Origin: Meinhardsimonia xiamenensis
GTDB taxonomy: Bacteria; Pseudomonadota; Alphaproteobacteria; Rhodobacterales; Rhodobacteraceae
Length of the DNA stretch: 64,000 bases
Direction of reading: 5' to 3'
Assembly (NCBI RefSeq): GCF_900102905.1
Contig: NZ_FNFV01000002.1
Coordinates: forward strand, 124,001-188,000
Shown here: one piece after another, positions 43,640 to 52,227 of the stretch
Numbering within the stretch: the first letter of the stretch is position 1
How the letters are laid out: the number at the start of each line of letters is the position of its first letter
Notes under the pieces: model-generated
Told to the model about the DNA's origin: nothing
Seen by the model: the letters and a program-made list of their open reading frames with translations, nothing else
Databases searched by the model: none
Position numbers and translations under genes: made by a program

Positions 43640-45105
43640 TCCGCCGCCGTCTTCAGCCGGAACCCCTTCTCGATCATGTCCGAGGGCGCCACCGGGTAGT
43701 CACCCGAGAAGCAGGCATCGCAATATTGGGGGCAGGCGTTGTTGCGCCCCTCCGCCTCGCCCACCGCACGGTAGAGCCCGTCGAGCGAGATGAAGCGCAA
43801 GGAGTCCACTCCCAGGTATCGGCACATCTCCTCCTCGCTCATCGAGGCGGCAAGCAGCTTCTCGCGCTCGGGCGTGTCCACCCCGTAGAAGCAGGGCCAG
43901 GCCGTGGGCGGCGAGGCAATGCGGAAATGCACCTCCGCCGCGCCGGCATCCAGGATCATCTCCTTGATCTTCCGGCTCGTCGTGCCGCGCACCACCGAGT
44001 CATCGACGAGCACCACGCGCTTGTCCTTCACCAGCGCGCGGTTGACGTTGAGCTTGAGCCGCACACCCATGTTGCGGATCTGCTCGGTGGGCTCGATGAA
44101 GGTCCGTCCCATGTACTGGTTGCGGATGATCCCCATGCCATAGGGAATGCCGCTCTCATGGGCATAACCGATCGCGGCGGGCGTGCCCGAATCGGGCACC
44201 GGGCAGACGAGATCGGCCTCCACCGGCGCCTCGCGCGCCAGCTCCACGCCGATCTGGCGGCGGGTCTCATACACCGACCGCCCGCCGAGAATGGAATCGG
44301 GCCGCGAGAAATAGACATGCTCGAAGATGCAGAAGCGCGGCCGCGCCGGCTCGAAGGGGCGGAAGCTCTGCACGCCCTCCCCTTCGGAGATCACCACCAT
44401 CTCCCCCGGCTCGATCTCGCGCACGAAGCCTGCGCCGATGATGTCGAGCGCGCAGGTCTCCGAGGCCAGCGCCCAGCCCTCGCCGATGCGCCCCAGCACC
44501 AGCGGCCGCACGCCAAGCGGGTCGCGCACCCCGATGAGCTTGGTGCGCGTCATGGCCACGACCGAAAACGCGCCTTCCACCCGGCGCAGCGCGTCCTTCA
44601 TCCGCTCGGGAATCGTGCGCTGCAGGGAGCGCGCCATCAGATGGATGATGCACTCGCTGTCCGAGGAAGACTGGAAGATCGAGCCGCGCTCGATCAGCTC
44701 CCGGCGCAGGGCGGCGGCATTGGTGATGTTGCCGTTATGCGCGATCGCCGCCCCGCCCATGGAGAACTCGCCGAAGAAGGGCTGCACATCGCGGATCTGC
44801 GTGTGCCCCTTGGAGCCGGAGGTGGAGTAGCGCACATGGCCGATGCCGATCTGTCCGGGCAGGCTCGCGATCACGTCGGCGCGGGTGAAATTGTCGCGCA
44901 CATAGCCGAAGCGATGCGCCGAGCTGAAACCGCGCTCGGCATCCCAGGTGATGATGCCGGCCGCCTCCTGTCCGCGATGCTGCAGCGCATGCAGCCCGAG
45001 CGCCACGAAGCTCGCCGCATCGGCCACGCCGATGACGCCGAAAACGCCGCACTCCTCCTTCAGCTTGTCATGGTCGAAAGGATGGGCGGGAGGCAGCTCT
45101 GCCAT
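43636..45105 (-). CDS. purF: amidophosphoribosyltransferase
   Basis: A 489-residue PurF that makes phosphoribosylamine from PRPP and glutamine, the first step of purine synthesis. From the ATG at 45105 the nucleophile is C19 after a propeptide (EECGVFGV), as in B. subtilis-type enzymes. The PRTase PRPP loop is VVLVDDSVVRGTTSRK (about 345-360). Four cysteines fit Fe-S ligands of that type: SETCALDIIGA, WPCFYGVD, and YCDACFSGDYP (two). So an oxygen-sensitive [4Fe-4S] cluster is likely. DUF1284 follows with an ATGA overlap. Confidence 0.95.
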   Translation of the reverse strand: MAELPPAHPFDHDKLKEECGVFGVIGVADAASFVALGLHALQHRGQEAAGIITWDAERGFSSAHRFGYVRDNFTRADVIASLPGQIGIGHVRYSTSGSKGHTQIRDVQPFFGEFSMGGAAIAHNGNITNAAALRRELIERGSIFQSSSDSECIIHLMARSLQRTIPERMKDALRRVEGAFSVVAMTRTKLIGVRDPLGVRPLVLGRIGEGWALASETCALDIIGAGFVREIEPGEMVVISEGEGVQSFRPFEPARPRFCIFEHVYFSRPDSILGGRSVYETRRQIGVELAREAPVEADLVCPVPDSGTPAAIGYAHESGIPYGMGIIRNQYMGRTFIEPTEQIRNMGVRLKLNVNRALVKDKRVVLVDDSVVRGTTSRKIKEMILDAGAAEVHFRIASPPTAWPCFYGVDTPEREKLLAASMSEEEMCRYLGVDSLRFISLDGLYRAVGEAEGRNNACPQYCDACFSGDYPVAPSDMIEKGFRLKTAAE

Positions 45106-45210
45106 GGGCCATGCGCTCCAGGTGGATTCGGCTCGCGCCACCATTTAGTGCCTCGTTGCCGGGCTGTCACCCGTTTGTCACATCGTTCCGGCAGACGGCG
45201 CTTCGCGCCC

Positions 45211-45253
45211 CTTCCTCATCATCCTGGTGCAAATACCCCCGCCGGAGGCACCG
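45211..45253 (-). repeat. GGTATTT-family intergenic repeat, copy F
   Basis: On the minus strand it reads GTGCCTCCGGCGGGGG then TATTTGCACCAGGATGATGAGGAAG. It lies 5 bases after the cvpA-like stop and in the same sense as that gene. It is nearly identical to copy D. Confidence 0.75.
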
Positions 45254-45257
45254 CGCG

Positions 45258-45830
45258 TCAGCGCGGTTCCGCCGCACCGCCGCTGCAGCCGCCGACAAGC
45301 TCCTCGTAGCGCGCCACGATCCACGAGGGCGCGCTGTCGGGGATGGCCTCGTCAAGCGCCCCCTCGATGTTGCGGAACACCTGCGCGGTGCGGCTGTTGT
45401 CGACAATCGGCACGGTCTCGTTCAGCACCACGCGGTCGTAGACGACAAGCGCGACCGCCACCAGCAGAACCCCGCGCGCCACGCCGAACAGGAATCCAAG
45501 GCCCTGATCGAGCCCGCTCAGCGCCGAGTTGCGCACCGCGCTCGAGAACAGGGGCGTGAAGAGCGACACCACCACCAGCGCCAACGCAAAGACGACGGCG
45601 AAGGAGGCGATCATCGACAGCTCGCAGCTGTCCGAGAGGAAATCCCCGACATAAGGGATCTCGCGCACGATCGGCGCGACGCTGGGGGCGAAGATGAAGG
45701 CGACCACGGCCGCCGCGATCCAGCCCAGAATCGCCATCGCCTCGCGCACGAAGCCGCGCGACCAGGCCAGAAGCGCCGAGAGGAGAATCACGGCCGCGGC
45801 GACCGCGTCGATGATCGTGAAGCCTTCCAT
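45258..45830 (-). CDS. cvpA: CvpA family membrane protein
   Basis: A 190-residue membrane protein of the CvpA family with four hydrophobic segments (about 5-25, 31-49, 67-90, 104-128). The start (FTIIDAVAAAVILLSALLAWSRGFVREAMAILGW) is characteristic. In E. coli CvpA supports bile and colicin V tolerance and its gene precedes purF; here it also lies upstream of purF on the same strand, with a repeat element and 152 bases between. The end (ELVGGCSGGAAEPR) is poorly conserved. Confidence 0.9.
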   Translation of the reverse strand: MEGFTIIDAVAAAVILLSALLAWSRGFVREAMAILGWIAAAVVAFIFAPSVAPIVREIPYVGDFLSDSCELSMIASFAVVFALALVVVSLFTPLFSSAVRNSALSGLDQGLGFLFGVARGVLLVAVALVVYDRVVLNETVPIVDNSRTAQVFRNIEGALDEAIPDSAPSWIVARYEELVGGCSGGAAEPR

Positions 45831-45870
45831 CGCTGTTCCCGCTCCTGCCCTCGTCTGCCTCCGGCCCCGC

Positions 45871-47235
45871 TCAACCCGCCCCGAAGACCTCGCCCACGAA
45901 TCCGGCCAGATCGGAAAAGGCCGTGACGGTGATACCCGCTACCGCTCCGGTGCGGCTGCGCTGCGGCGCGATGGCGCTGGTGAAACCAAGTTTGTGTGCC
46001 TCTTTCAACCTGTTTTCGGTCTGGCTCACGGGCCGCAGCGCGCCCGAGAGGCTGATCTCGCCGAAAACCACCGTCTCGGGCGGCAGCGCGACATCCTCCC
46101 GCGCCGAGAGCAGCGCCGCGGCGACGGCGAGATCGGCCGCCGGCTCGCTCACCTTGAGCCCGCCCGCGACATTGAGATAGACGTCGAGCCCGGCGAAGGG
46201 GATGCCGCATCGCGCCTCGAGCACGGCGAGAATCATCGCCAAGCGGCCGGCATCCCAGCCCACCACCGAGCGGCGCGACTGGCCCGGCGGGGCGGGGGCG
46301 ACGAGGGCCTGAAACTCCACCAGCACCGGCCGCGTGCCCTCGATGCCGGCAAAGACCGCCGCGCCGGGCTGTGCCTCGCCGCGCTCGGAGAGAAACAGCG
46401 CCGAGGGGTTGGCCACCTCGACAAGCCCCGCCCCGGTCATCTCGAACACGCCGATTTCGTCGGCCGGGCCGAAGCGGTTCTTGACGCTGCGCAGGATGCG
46501 GAAGGGATGGCCGCGTTCGCCCTCGAAATAGAGCACCGTGTCGACCATGTGCTCGACGACGCGCGGCCCGGCGATCTGGCCTTCCTTGGTGACGTGGCCG
46601 ACGAGAATCACCGCCGTTCCGGTGCGCTTGGCAAAGCGGACAAGCTCATGAGCCACCGCCCGCAGCTGCGCCACCGATCCGGGCGCGGCCTCCACCGTGT
46701 CGGCCCAGAGCGTCTGGATGGAATCGATGACCGCAAGGCCGGGGCGCACGTCCTCGAGCGTGGTGAGGATGTCGCGCAGGCTTGTCTCGGCGGCAAGGCG
46801 CACCGGCGCCGTGCCAAGCCCGAGCCGGCGCGCGCGCAGCTGCACCTGTGCGGCCGCCTCTTCGCCCGAGACATAGACGGTGCCAAGCCCCTGGGCGGCA
46901 AAGCGCGCGGCGGCCTGCAGGAGCAGCGTCGATTTCCCGATGCCCGGATCGCCTCCCACCAGCACCGCCGAGCCGGGCACCAGCCCGCCGCCCAGCACCC
47001 GGTCGAGTTCGTCAAGCCCCGAGGCCGCACGCGGCGGCGGGGGCTCGGCGCCAGCGAGATCGACGAGCGGCACGGCCCGCCCGCGCGCGGCCCCGAGCGC
47101 GCCGCGCCCCGGCGAAGTGGAGAGTGGCGCCTCCTCGGCGATGGTGTTCCACGCGCCGCAGGCGTCGCAGCGGCCCGACCACTTGGCGTGGCGGGCGCCA
47201 CATTCGGAACAGACAAAGGCTGGTGCACGGGCCAT
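45871..47235 (-). CDS. radA: DNA repair protein RadA/Sms
   Basis: A 454-residue RadA that drives branch migration in recombination. Residues 1-35 contain the C4 zinc finger (CSECGARHAKWSGRCDACG). The RecA-like core has Walker A GGDPGIGKSTLL (about 92-103), Walker B-type region LAVIDSIQTLWAD and the diagnostic KNRFG motif. The C-terminal Lon-like domain starts near 290 (VGWDAGRLAMILAVLEARCG; YLNVAGGLKVSEPAADLAVAAAL). Length matches the family (about 450-460). It lies upstream of cvpA with 40 bases between. Confidence 0.95.
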   Translation of the reverse strand: MARAPAFVCSECGARHAKWSGRCDACGAWNTIAEEAPLSTSPGRGALGAARGRAVPLVDLAGAEPPPPRAASGLDELDRVLGGGLVPGSAVLVGGDPGIGKSTLLLQAAARFAAQGLGTVYVSGEEAAAQVQLRARRLGLGTAPVRLAAETSLRDILTTLEDVRPGLAVIDSIQTLWADTVEAAPGSVAQLRAVAHELVRFAKRTGTAVILVGHVTKEGQIAGPRVVEHMVDTVLYFEGERGHPFRILRSVKNRFGPADEIGVFEMTGAGLVEVANPSALFLSERGEAQPGAAVFAGIEGTRPVLVEFQALVAPAPPGQSRRSVVGWDAGRLAMILAVLEARCGIPFAGLDVYLNVAGGLKVSEPAADLAVAAALLSAREDVALPPETVVFGEISLSGALRPVSQTENRLKEAHKLGFTSAIAPQRSRTGAVAGITVTAFSDLAGFVGEVFGAG

Positions 47236-47300
47236 GGCGTTATCTGCACCGCCGCGGCGCGGGCGTGCAAGGCGGCATGCCGCTGCGCGGCGATTTCATG

Positions 47301-47338
47301 CCTCCGGCGGGGGTATTTGGGCCAGGATGATGAGGCCG
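47301..47338 (+). repeat. GGTATTT-family intergenic repeat, copy G
   Basis: GCCTCCGGCGGGGG then TATTTGGGCCAGGATGATGAGG. It lies between radA and the pqiA-like gene (both minus strand), so it is opposite in sense to both. It ends 3 bases before the pqiA-like stop codon. Confidence 0.75.
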
Positions 47339-47340
47339 TC

Positions 47341-47787
47341 TCAGCGCTGCTTCTGCTGCCGCGCCGTGAGGGTGGAGATGGCGAGGCTCGCGAGGACACA
47401 TGCCGTGAACAGATAGAGGCCCCAGGCGGTTTCGACCCGGCCGACGCCGATGCCCTTGATGACCACGATGTAGATGGCGGCGAGGAAGATGTCGGCCATC
47501 GCAAGCTTTCCGAGCAGGGCGAGCGCGGGCAGCAGGCTGGGCGAGGCGAGGCGGAAATGGACGAGGGCGAGGCCGATCGTCTTGGCCATCGGTGCAAAGA
47601 GGGCGAAGGCGGTGACGATGAGGGCGAGAAGCACATCCGTCTGCCAGAGCGCCTGCAGGCCGGAGACGACGCTGATCTCGGAGAGGCCGAAGAGGGGCAG
47701 GAAGCCCGCGCGCAGGAGCGGCGCGAACCAGGAGAGGGGGAAGAGGACGAGAAGGCCGAGGTTGGCAAGGGTGAGGGCGGTGCGCAT
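47341..47787 (-). CDS. single-domain PqiA-like membrane protein
   Basis: A 148-residue membrane protein from the ATG at 47787 (MRTALTLANLGLL), whose first base pairs with the last of the mlaF stop (1-base overlap, TGATG). Four hydrophobic segments are visible (about 5-23, 47-66, 88-107, 117-137). The layout (FPLSWFAPLLRAGFLPLFGLSE; KLAMADIFLAAIYIVVIKGIGVG) is that of one PqiA-domain half, where E. coli PqiA has two plus zinc ribbons. PqiA-family proteins feed lipids to MCE-domain tunnels such as PqiB. Coupling to mlaE/mlaF here suggests a lipid-transport role. Confidence 0.82.
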   Translation of the reverse strand: MRTALTLANLGLLVLFPLSWFAPLLRAGFLPLFGLSEISVVSGLQALWQTDVLLALIVTAFALFAPMAKTIGLALVHFRLASPSLLPALALLGKLAMADIFLAAIYIVVIKGIGVGRVETAWGLYLFTACVLASLAISTLTARQQKQR

Positions 47788-48536
47788 CAGCGGAGCGCCT
47801 CGATCGGCCCCTCCTCGCGGCCGTGGACGAACTGGTCCACGTATGGGTTGCCGGAATTGTCGAGCTGGCTGACGGGGCCGACCCACTGGATGACCCCGTC
47901 ATGCAGCATCGCCACGCGGTCGGCGATGGCGCGGACGCTGGTCATGTCATGGGTGATGGTGACGGCGGTGGCGCCCATCTCCTCGACGATGCCGCGGATG
48001 AGGCGGTTGATGACGCCTGCGAGGATCGGGTCGAGCCCGGTGGTGGGCTCGTCGAAGAAGATGATCTCGGGCTCGGCGGCGATGGCGCGCGCAAGGCCCA
48101 CGCGCTTCTGCATGCCGCCCGACAGCTCGGCGGGGTAGAGGTCGGCCGTGTCGGCGCCGAGGCCGACGCGGGCCAGCTTGTCGATGGCGATGCGGCGGGC
48201 CTCCTCGCGCGGGCGCTTGAGCGCGCCGCGCAGGAGCCGGAAGGCGACGTTCTGCCAGACGGGAAGCGAATCGAACAGCGCGCCGCCCTGGAACAGCATG
48301 CCGAAGCGGGCGAGGAAGGCGTCGCGGTCGGAAGGGCGGATCGCGTCCTGCCCGTCGAGAAGGATGCGGCCCTTCTCGGGGCGCACGAGGCCGAGGATGC
48401 ATTTCAGCAGCACCGACTTGCCGGTGCCCGAGCCGCCGATGATGACCATCGACTCGCCCTTCTCGACCCGAAGGTTCACGCCTTTGAGGACGTGCTTCTT
48501 CCCGAAGGACTTGTGAACGTCGATGAGCTCGATCAT
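47787..48536 (-). CDS. mlaF: MlaF-type ABC transporter ATP-binding protein
   Basis: A 249-residue ATPase of the phospholipid (Mla/MCE) ABC class. Walker A is GGSGTGKSVLLKC (about 34-46), the signature is LSGGMQKRVGLARAI, Walker B is IIFFDEPTTGLD and the H-loop is TITHDM. The LSGGM signature and FGKKHVLKGVNLRV start are typical of MlaF/Ttg2A. It pairs with the MlaE-type permease upstream, overlapping by four bases. No MCE-domain (mlaD) gene is in the window, although it usually follows mlaE. Confidence 0.9.
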   Translation of the reverse strand: MIELIDVHKSFGKKHVLKGVNLRVEKGESMVIIGGSGTGKSVLLKCILGLVRPEKGRILLDGQDAIRPSDRDAFLARFGMLFQGGALFDSLPVWQNVAFRLLRGALKRPREEARRIAIDKLARVGLGADTADLYPAELSGGMQKRVGLARAIAAEPEIIFFDEPTTGLDPILAGVINRLIRGIVEEMGATAVTITHDMTSVRAIADRVAMLHDGVIQWVGPVSQLDNSGNPYVDQFVHGREEGPIEALR

Positions 48537-49324
48537 GTGGCGAAGAAGAGCTGGGTGAGCAGGTAGTTGGCGCCCATGATCAGCACCGACGAGGAGACCA
48601 CGGCGTTGGTTGTCGCCCGCCCCACCCCTTGGGCGCCGCGGCCCGAGTTCATGCCGTGATAGCAGCCCATCAGCGCCACGATGAAACCGAAGACGGCGGC
48701 CTTGACGAGGCCGGAGATGACGTCGGCCGTCTCGAGGAAATCGGCGGTGTTCTTGAGGTAGGTGGCGGCGTTGAGGTCAAGCCGGGTGATGCCGACGAGA
48801 TAGCCGCCGAAGATGCCGATGGCGTCACCCACCGCCGCGAGCACCGGAAGGGCGATGGTGGCGGCAAGCACGCGCGGAACGGTGAGATACTTCATCGGGT
48901 TGGTAGAGAGCGTGACAAGCGCGTCGATCTGCTCGGTCACCTTCATGGTGCCGATCTCCGCGGCGATGGAGGAGGCCACGCGCCCGGCGACCATCAGCCC
49001 CGTCAGCACGGGGCCAAGCTCGCGCACCATGCCGATGGCCACGATCTGCGGCACCACGCTTTCGGCGTTGAAGCGCGCCCCGCCCACATAGATCTGCAAC
49101 GCCAGCGCGCCGCCGGTGAAAAGCGCGGTGAGCCCAACCACCGGCAGCGAGAAATAGCCGATCACCATGAGCTGGGCGAGAAACTCACGCGGGTAGAAGG
49201 GCGGGCGCAGGACATGGCTCAGCGTGCTGGCGAGGTAGAAGGCCACCCGGCCGATCGCCGCAAGAAGGCCGAGGGTGGAGGCGCCAAGCCCCGCCAGCGG
49301 GTCGAGGAGCCGCGCGCCCTTCAT
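48533..49324 (-). CDS. mlaE: MlaE-type ABC transporter permease
   Basis: A 263-residue membrane protein of the MlaE/DUF140 permease family with about five to six hydrophobic segments. Diagnostic blocks are [40 protein letters not shown] and [21 protein letters not shown]. It would form the membrane part of a retrograde or anterograde phospholipid transporter with MlaF. It overlaps alr (upstream) and mlaF (downstream) by four bases each, so the four genes alr-mlaE-mlaF-pqiA-like are translationally coupled. Confidence 0.92.
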   Translation of the reverse strand: MKGARLLDPLAGLGASTLGLLAAIGRVAFYLASTLSHVLRPPFYPREFLAQLMVIGYFSLPVVGLTALFTGGALALQIYVGGARFNAESVVPQIVAIGMVRELGPVLTGLMVAGRVASSIAAEIGTMKVTEQIDALVTLSTNPMKYLTVPRVLAATIALPVLAAVGDAIGIFGGYLVGITRLDLNAATYLKNTADFLETADVISGLVKAAVFGFIVALMGCYHGMNSGRGAQGVGRATTNAVVSSSVLIMGANYLLTQLFFAT

Positions 49325-50370
49325 TTTTCACTCCGCCGGTAGCGCCGGGTGTAGCGGTTGCCGAGCGCGGTGAGGATCTCGTAGCCGATCGTGTCGGCCG
49401 CGGCGGCGAGATCGTCGATGCTTTGCTCGGGGCAGAGAATTTCGAGCGTCTCGGGGTCGCGGTCGAGATGGGTGATGTCGACGGTGATGAGATCCATCGA
49501 CACCCGCCCGACAAGCGGGCAGGGGACACCGTCGGCAAACAGCATGGCGCGATTGGAGAGCGCGCGCATGAGCCCATCGGCATAGCCGGCCGAGACGGTG
49601 GCAAGGCGCGTCGGCACCTCCGCCTCCCAAGTGTTGGCATAGCCCACGGTCTCGCCCGGCTCGAGGCTGCGGGTCTGGATGACGGGGAGCGAGAGCACCA
49701 CCACCGGCCGGGCGTCCTCGAAGGGCAGGCCGCCATAGAGGCCGATGCCGGGGCGGGTGATGTCGAAGTGATACTCGGGGCCGAGCAGGATGCCGCCCGT
49801 GGCCGCAAGCGAGCGCGGCACCGAAAGCCCCTCGGTCAGTTCGCGGAACAGGGCGAGCTGGCGGGCGTTCATCGGGTGCTCGGGCTCGTCCGCGCAAGCG
49901 AGATGGCTCATCACGAAATGCGGCCGCTGCTGGATGACCAGATCGCGCACCGCAAGCCATTCGGCGGGCTCCATGCCGAGCCGGTTCATGCCGGTGTCGA
50001 GCTGGATGGCGAAGGGGTGGCGCGGCAGGCGCTCGAAATGGCGCGTCATCTGCTCGATGGAGTTGAGCACCGGGATCAGGCCGAGATCGCCGATCGCCTC
50101 GGTGTCGCCTTCCATGTGGCCGGAATAGACATAGACGAGGGGCCCTGGCCCCACCGCCTCGCGGATCGCCTCGCCTTCCTCCGCCTGGGCGATGAAGAAA
50201 CGCCCTGCGCCCGCCTCTGCCAGCGCCTCGGCCACCGGGCCGGCACCGAGGCCGTAGGCGTCGGCCTTGATGGTGACGCCCGTTTCGACCTCGGGCGCGG
50301 AAAGAGCGTCGAGCGCGCGCCAGTTGGCGACGATCGCGTCAAGGTCGATGTCGAGATGTCCGCCTGCCAT
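49321..50370 (-). CDS. alr: alanine racemase
   Basis: A 349-residue PLP enzyme interconverting L- and D-alanine for peptidoglycan. The PLP lysine is K35 in [13 protein letters not shown]. The second catalytic residue, Tyr, is in the [15 protein letters not shown] block (about 240-254). The [11 protein letters not shown] and [13 protein letters not shown] blocks are typical. It is slightly shorter than the family mean (about 360). Its stop overlaps the mlaE start by four bases, so cell-wall precursor and lipid-transport genes are linked. Confidence 0.94.
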   Translation of the reverse strand: MAGGHLDIDLDAIVANWRALDALSAPEVETGVTIKADAYGLGAGPVAEALAEAGAGRFFIAQAEEGEAIREAVGPGPLVYVYSGHMEGDTEAIGDLGLIPVLNSIEQMTRHFERLPRHPFAIQLDTGMNRLGMEPAEWLAVRDLVIQQRPHFVMSHLACADEPEHPMNARQLALFRELTEGLSVPRSLAATGGILLGPEYHFDITRPGIGLYGGLPFEDARPVVVLSLPVIQTRSLEPGETVGYANTWEAEVPTRLATVSAGYADGLMRALSNRAMLFADGVPCPLVGRVSMDLITVDITHLDRDPETLEILCPEQSIDDLAAAADTIGYEILTALGNRYTRRYRRSEK

Positions 50371-50447
50371 GGCGACCTTCTTTCGGGCCGAAGCGGCCCC
50401 GCGTCAAGGGCGGAGCTGCACCGGGGCGCCGCGATCGCCGCGCGCGG

Positions 50448-51977
50448 TCAGCGGGCGCAGCGATCGTCGAAGCTCAAGGCGATGAAACTCGGCATGTGGT
50501 CGCCCATGCCGACGACCGCCTCGTCTCGACCGTTGGCCGCGTCTTTTCGCGTGCGCGACTTGCGGGCGGGCTTGTCCGCCGCCACTCGCGGCTCGGCCTT
50601 TCCGGTTCTTGCCTCGGCGCCGGTGTCAGCCTGCTGCTCGGGAGACGTCTCGGCCGTGTCGCCGGCGCTGGCGTCGGCTGTCGCCTTGTCCGGCGCCGCG
50701 GCATCGGCTGGCGCCGGCTCCTCTCGCTTGCGGCCCCGGCCGCCGCGGCTGCGGCGCTTGCGCGGCTTCTCCCCGCAGGCAGACTCGGCCTTTTCGGCTT
50801 GCGGGGCAGCTTCGGGCCCGGATGGCGTGCCGAGCGGGTTCTCGCCCTTCGGAATGGGCTTGGCGATGAGCTTCTCGATCGCCTCGAGGTATTTCTCGTC
50901 CGACGGCGCCACCAGCGTGATCGCCTTGCCCGAGCGCCCGGCCCGGCCGGTACGGCCGATGCGGTGCACGTAATCCTCGGGGTGGGTGGGCACGTCGAAG
51001 TTGACCACATGGCTCACATCGGGGATGTCGAGCCCGCGCGCGGCGACGTCGGAGGCGACGAGAATGCGCAGCTCGCCATCCCGGAAGGCCTCCAGCGTGC
51101 GCATGCGCTGCGACTGGTCGAGATCGCCATGGATGGGCGCGGCGTCAAAGCCGTGCTTCCTGAGGCTCTTGGCGACGATGTCGACATCGACCTTGCGGTT
51201 GCAGAAGACGATGGCGTTCTTGCAGCTCTCGCCCTCGCGCCTGAGCGCGGCGCGCAGAAGCTCGCGCTTTTCCTTCGCGGCACGGTCGCGGCGGGAGGGG
51301 CGGAAGTGGATCGCCTCCTGCTCGATCGTCTCCGAGGCGGTGGCCTGGCGCGCGACCTCCACCTTCACCGGCGCCTGCAGGAACATGTTGGTGATGCGCT
51401 CGATCTCGGGCGCCATGGTGGCCGAGAAGAACAGCGTCTGCCGGGTGAAGGGGGTGAGCTTGAAGATGCGCTCGATGTCTGGGATGAAGCCCATGTCGAG
51501 CATGCGGTCGGCTTCGTCCACCACCATGATCTGCACGCCCGTCAAGAGCAGCTTGCCGCGCTCGAAATGGTCGAGCAGCCGGCCCGGCGTGGCGATGAGC
51601 ACGTCAACGCCGCGGTCGATGAGCGCCTCCTGCTCCTTGAAGCTCACCCCGCCGATCAGGAGCGCCTTGGTGAGCTTCACATGCTTGGCGTAGATGTCGA
51701 AGTTCTCGGCCACCTGCGCGGCAAGTTCGCGGGTGGGGCAGAGAACGAGGCTGCGCGGCATCCGCGCCCGCGCCCGGCCCTTGGCCAGAAGCGTGATCAT
51801 CGGCAGCGTGAAGCTTGCCGTCTTGCCGGTGCCGGTCTGGGCGATGCCCAGCACGTCGCGGCCCTGCAGTGCGGCCGGGATCGCCTCGGCCTGAATGGGT
51901 GTGGGGTTTTCGTATCCGGCGTCCTTCACGGCCCGGAGAACCTTGGGGTCCAGCCCCAGATCGTCAAATCCTGACAT
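50448..51977 (-). CDS. DEAD-box ATP-dependent RNA helicase (RhlE-type)
   Basis: A 509-residue DEAD-box helicase. The Q motif is FDDLGLDPKVLRAVKDAGYENPTPIQ in two parts near residues 4-28. Motif I is AQTGTGKTAS, motif II VVDEADRMLD, motif III SAT, motif VI HRIGRTGRAGRSG. The C-terminal 130 residues (from about 380) are disordered and rich in Lys/Arg and Ala, with an RKRRSRGGRGRKR-type basic stretch for RNA binding. Such enzymes unwind structured RNA in ribosome assembly or cold stress. A 250-base leader with a hairpin lies upstream. Confidence 0.93.
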   Translation of the reverse strand: MSGFDDLGLDPKVLRAVKDAGYENPTPIQAEAIPAALQGRDVLGIAQTGTGKTASFTLPMITLLAKGRARARMPRSLVLCPTRELAAQVAENFDIYAKHVKLTKALLIGGVSFKEQEALIDRGVDVLIATPGRLLDHFERGKLLLTGVQIMVVDEADRMLDMGFIPDIERIFKLTPFTRQTLFFSATMAPEIERITNMFLQAPVKVEVARQATASETIEQEAIHFRPSRRDRAAKEKRELLRAALRREGESCKNAIVFCNRKVDVDIVAKSLRKHGFDAAPIHGDLDQSQRMRTLEAFRDGELRILVASDVAARGLDIPDVSHVVNFDVPTHPEDYVHRIGRTGRAGRSGKAITLVAPSDEKYLEAIEKLIAKPIPKGENPLGTPSGPEAAPQAEKAESACGEKPRKRRSRGGRGRKREEPAPADAAAPDKATADASAGDTAETSPEQQADTGAEARTGKAEPRVAADKPARKSRTRKDAANGRDEAVVGMGDHMPSFIALSFDDRCAR

Positions 51978-52227
51978 TGATGTCCTTCGCGTCAGCGGCT
52001 TGTCGGGTGGCCGCTGTCTGCGCGGCCTGACCGGCCGGATTGCCGGTCTTCGTCTGTGTCCATGGGGCCAACGGGTTAGGCCAGCTTGCCTCTCAGGTCA
52101 AGCTCAAGGCGCCCTATTCACCCCATATTGCACCAGACATGGGCATTTTCAGACCGATTTCTACCCCTTTCACGCTCAAGAGCGCGGTTTGTGGCGCATC
52201 GCGGGGCGGATTCCTCGGCGCCGATGG
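51978..52227. other. intergenic region with hairpin (helicase leader / exoD end)
   Basis: These 250 bases have no convincing gene. A perfect 7-bp hairpin GACCGGC-N6-GCCGGTC (52029-52048) lies near the helicase start and would be in its 5' untranslated RNA on the minus strand. A lower-GC block (about 52110-52190, CCTATTCACCCCATATTGCACC) is the likely promoter area. Cold-responsive helicase leaders often have such structure, but nothing specific can be named. Confidence 0.4.

Noticed and set aside
45694-48138. 814-codon open frame on the plus strand over radA, pqiA-like and mlaF
   Set aside because: It is antisense to three genes with intact catalytic motifs and has low-complexity composition, so it is a shadow.
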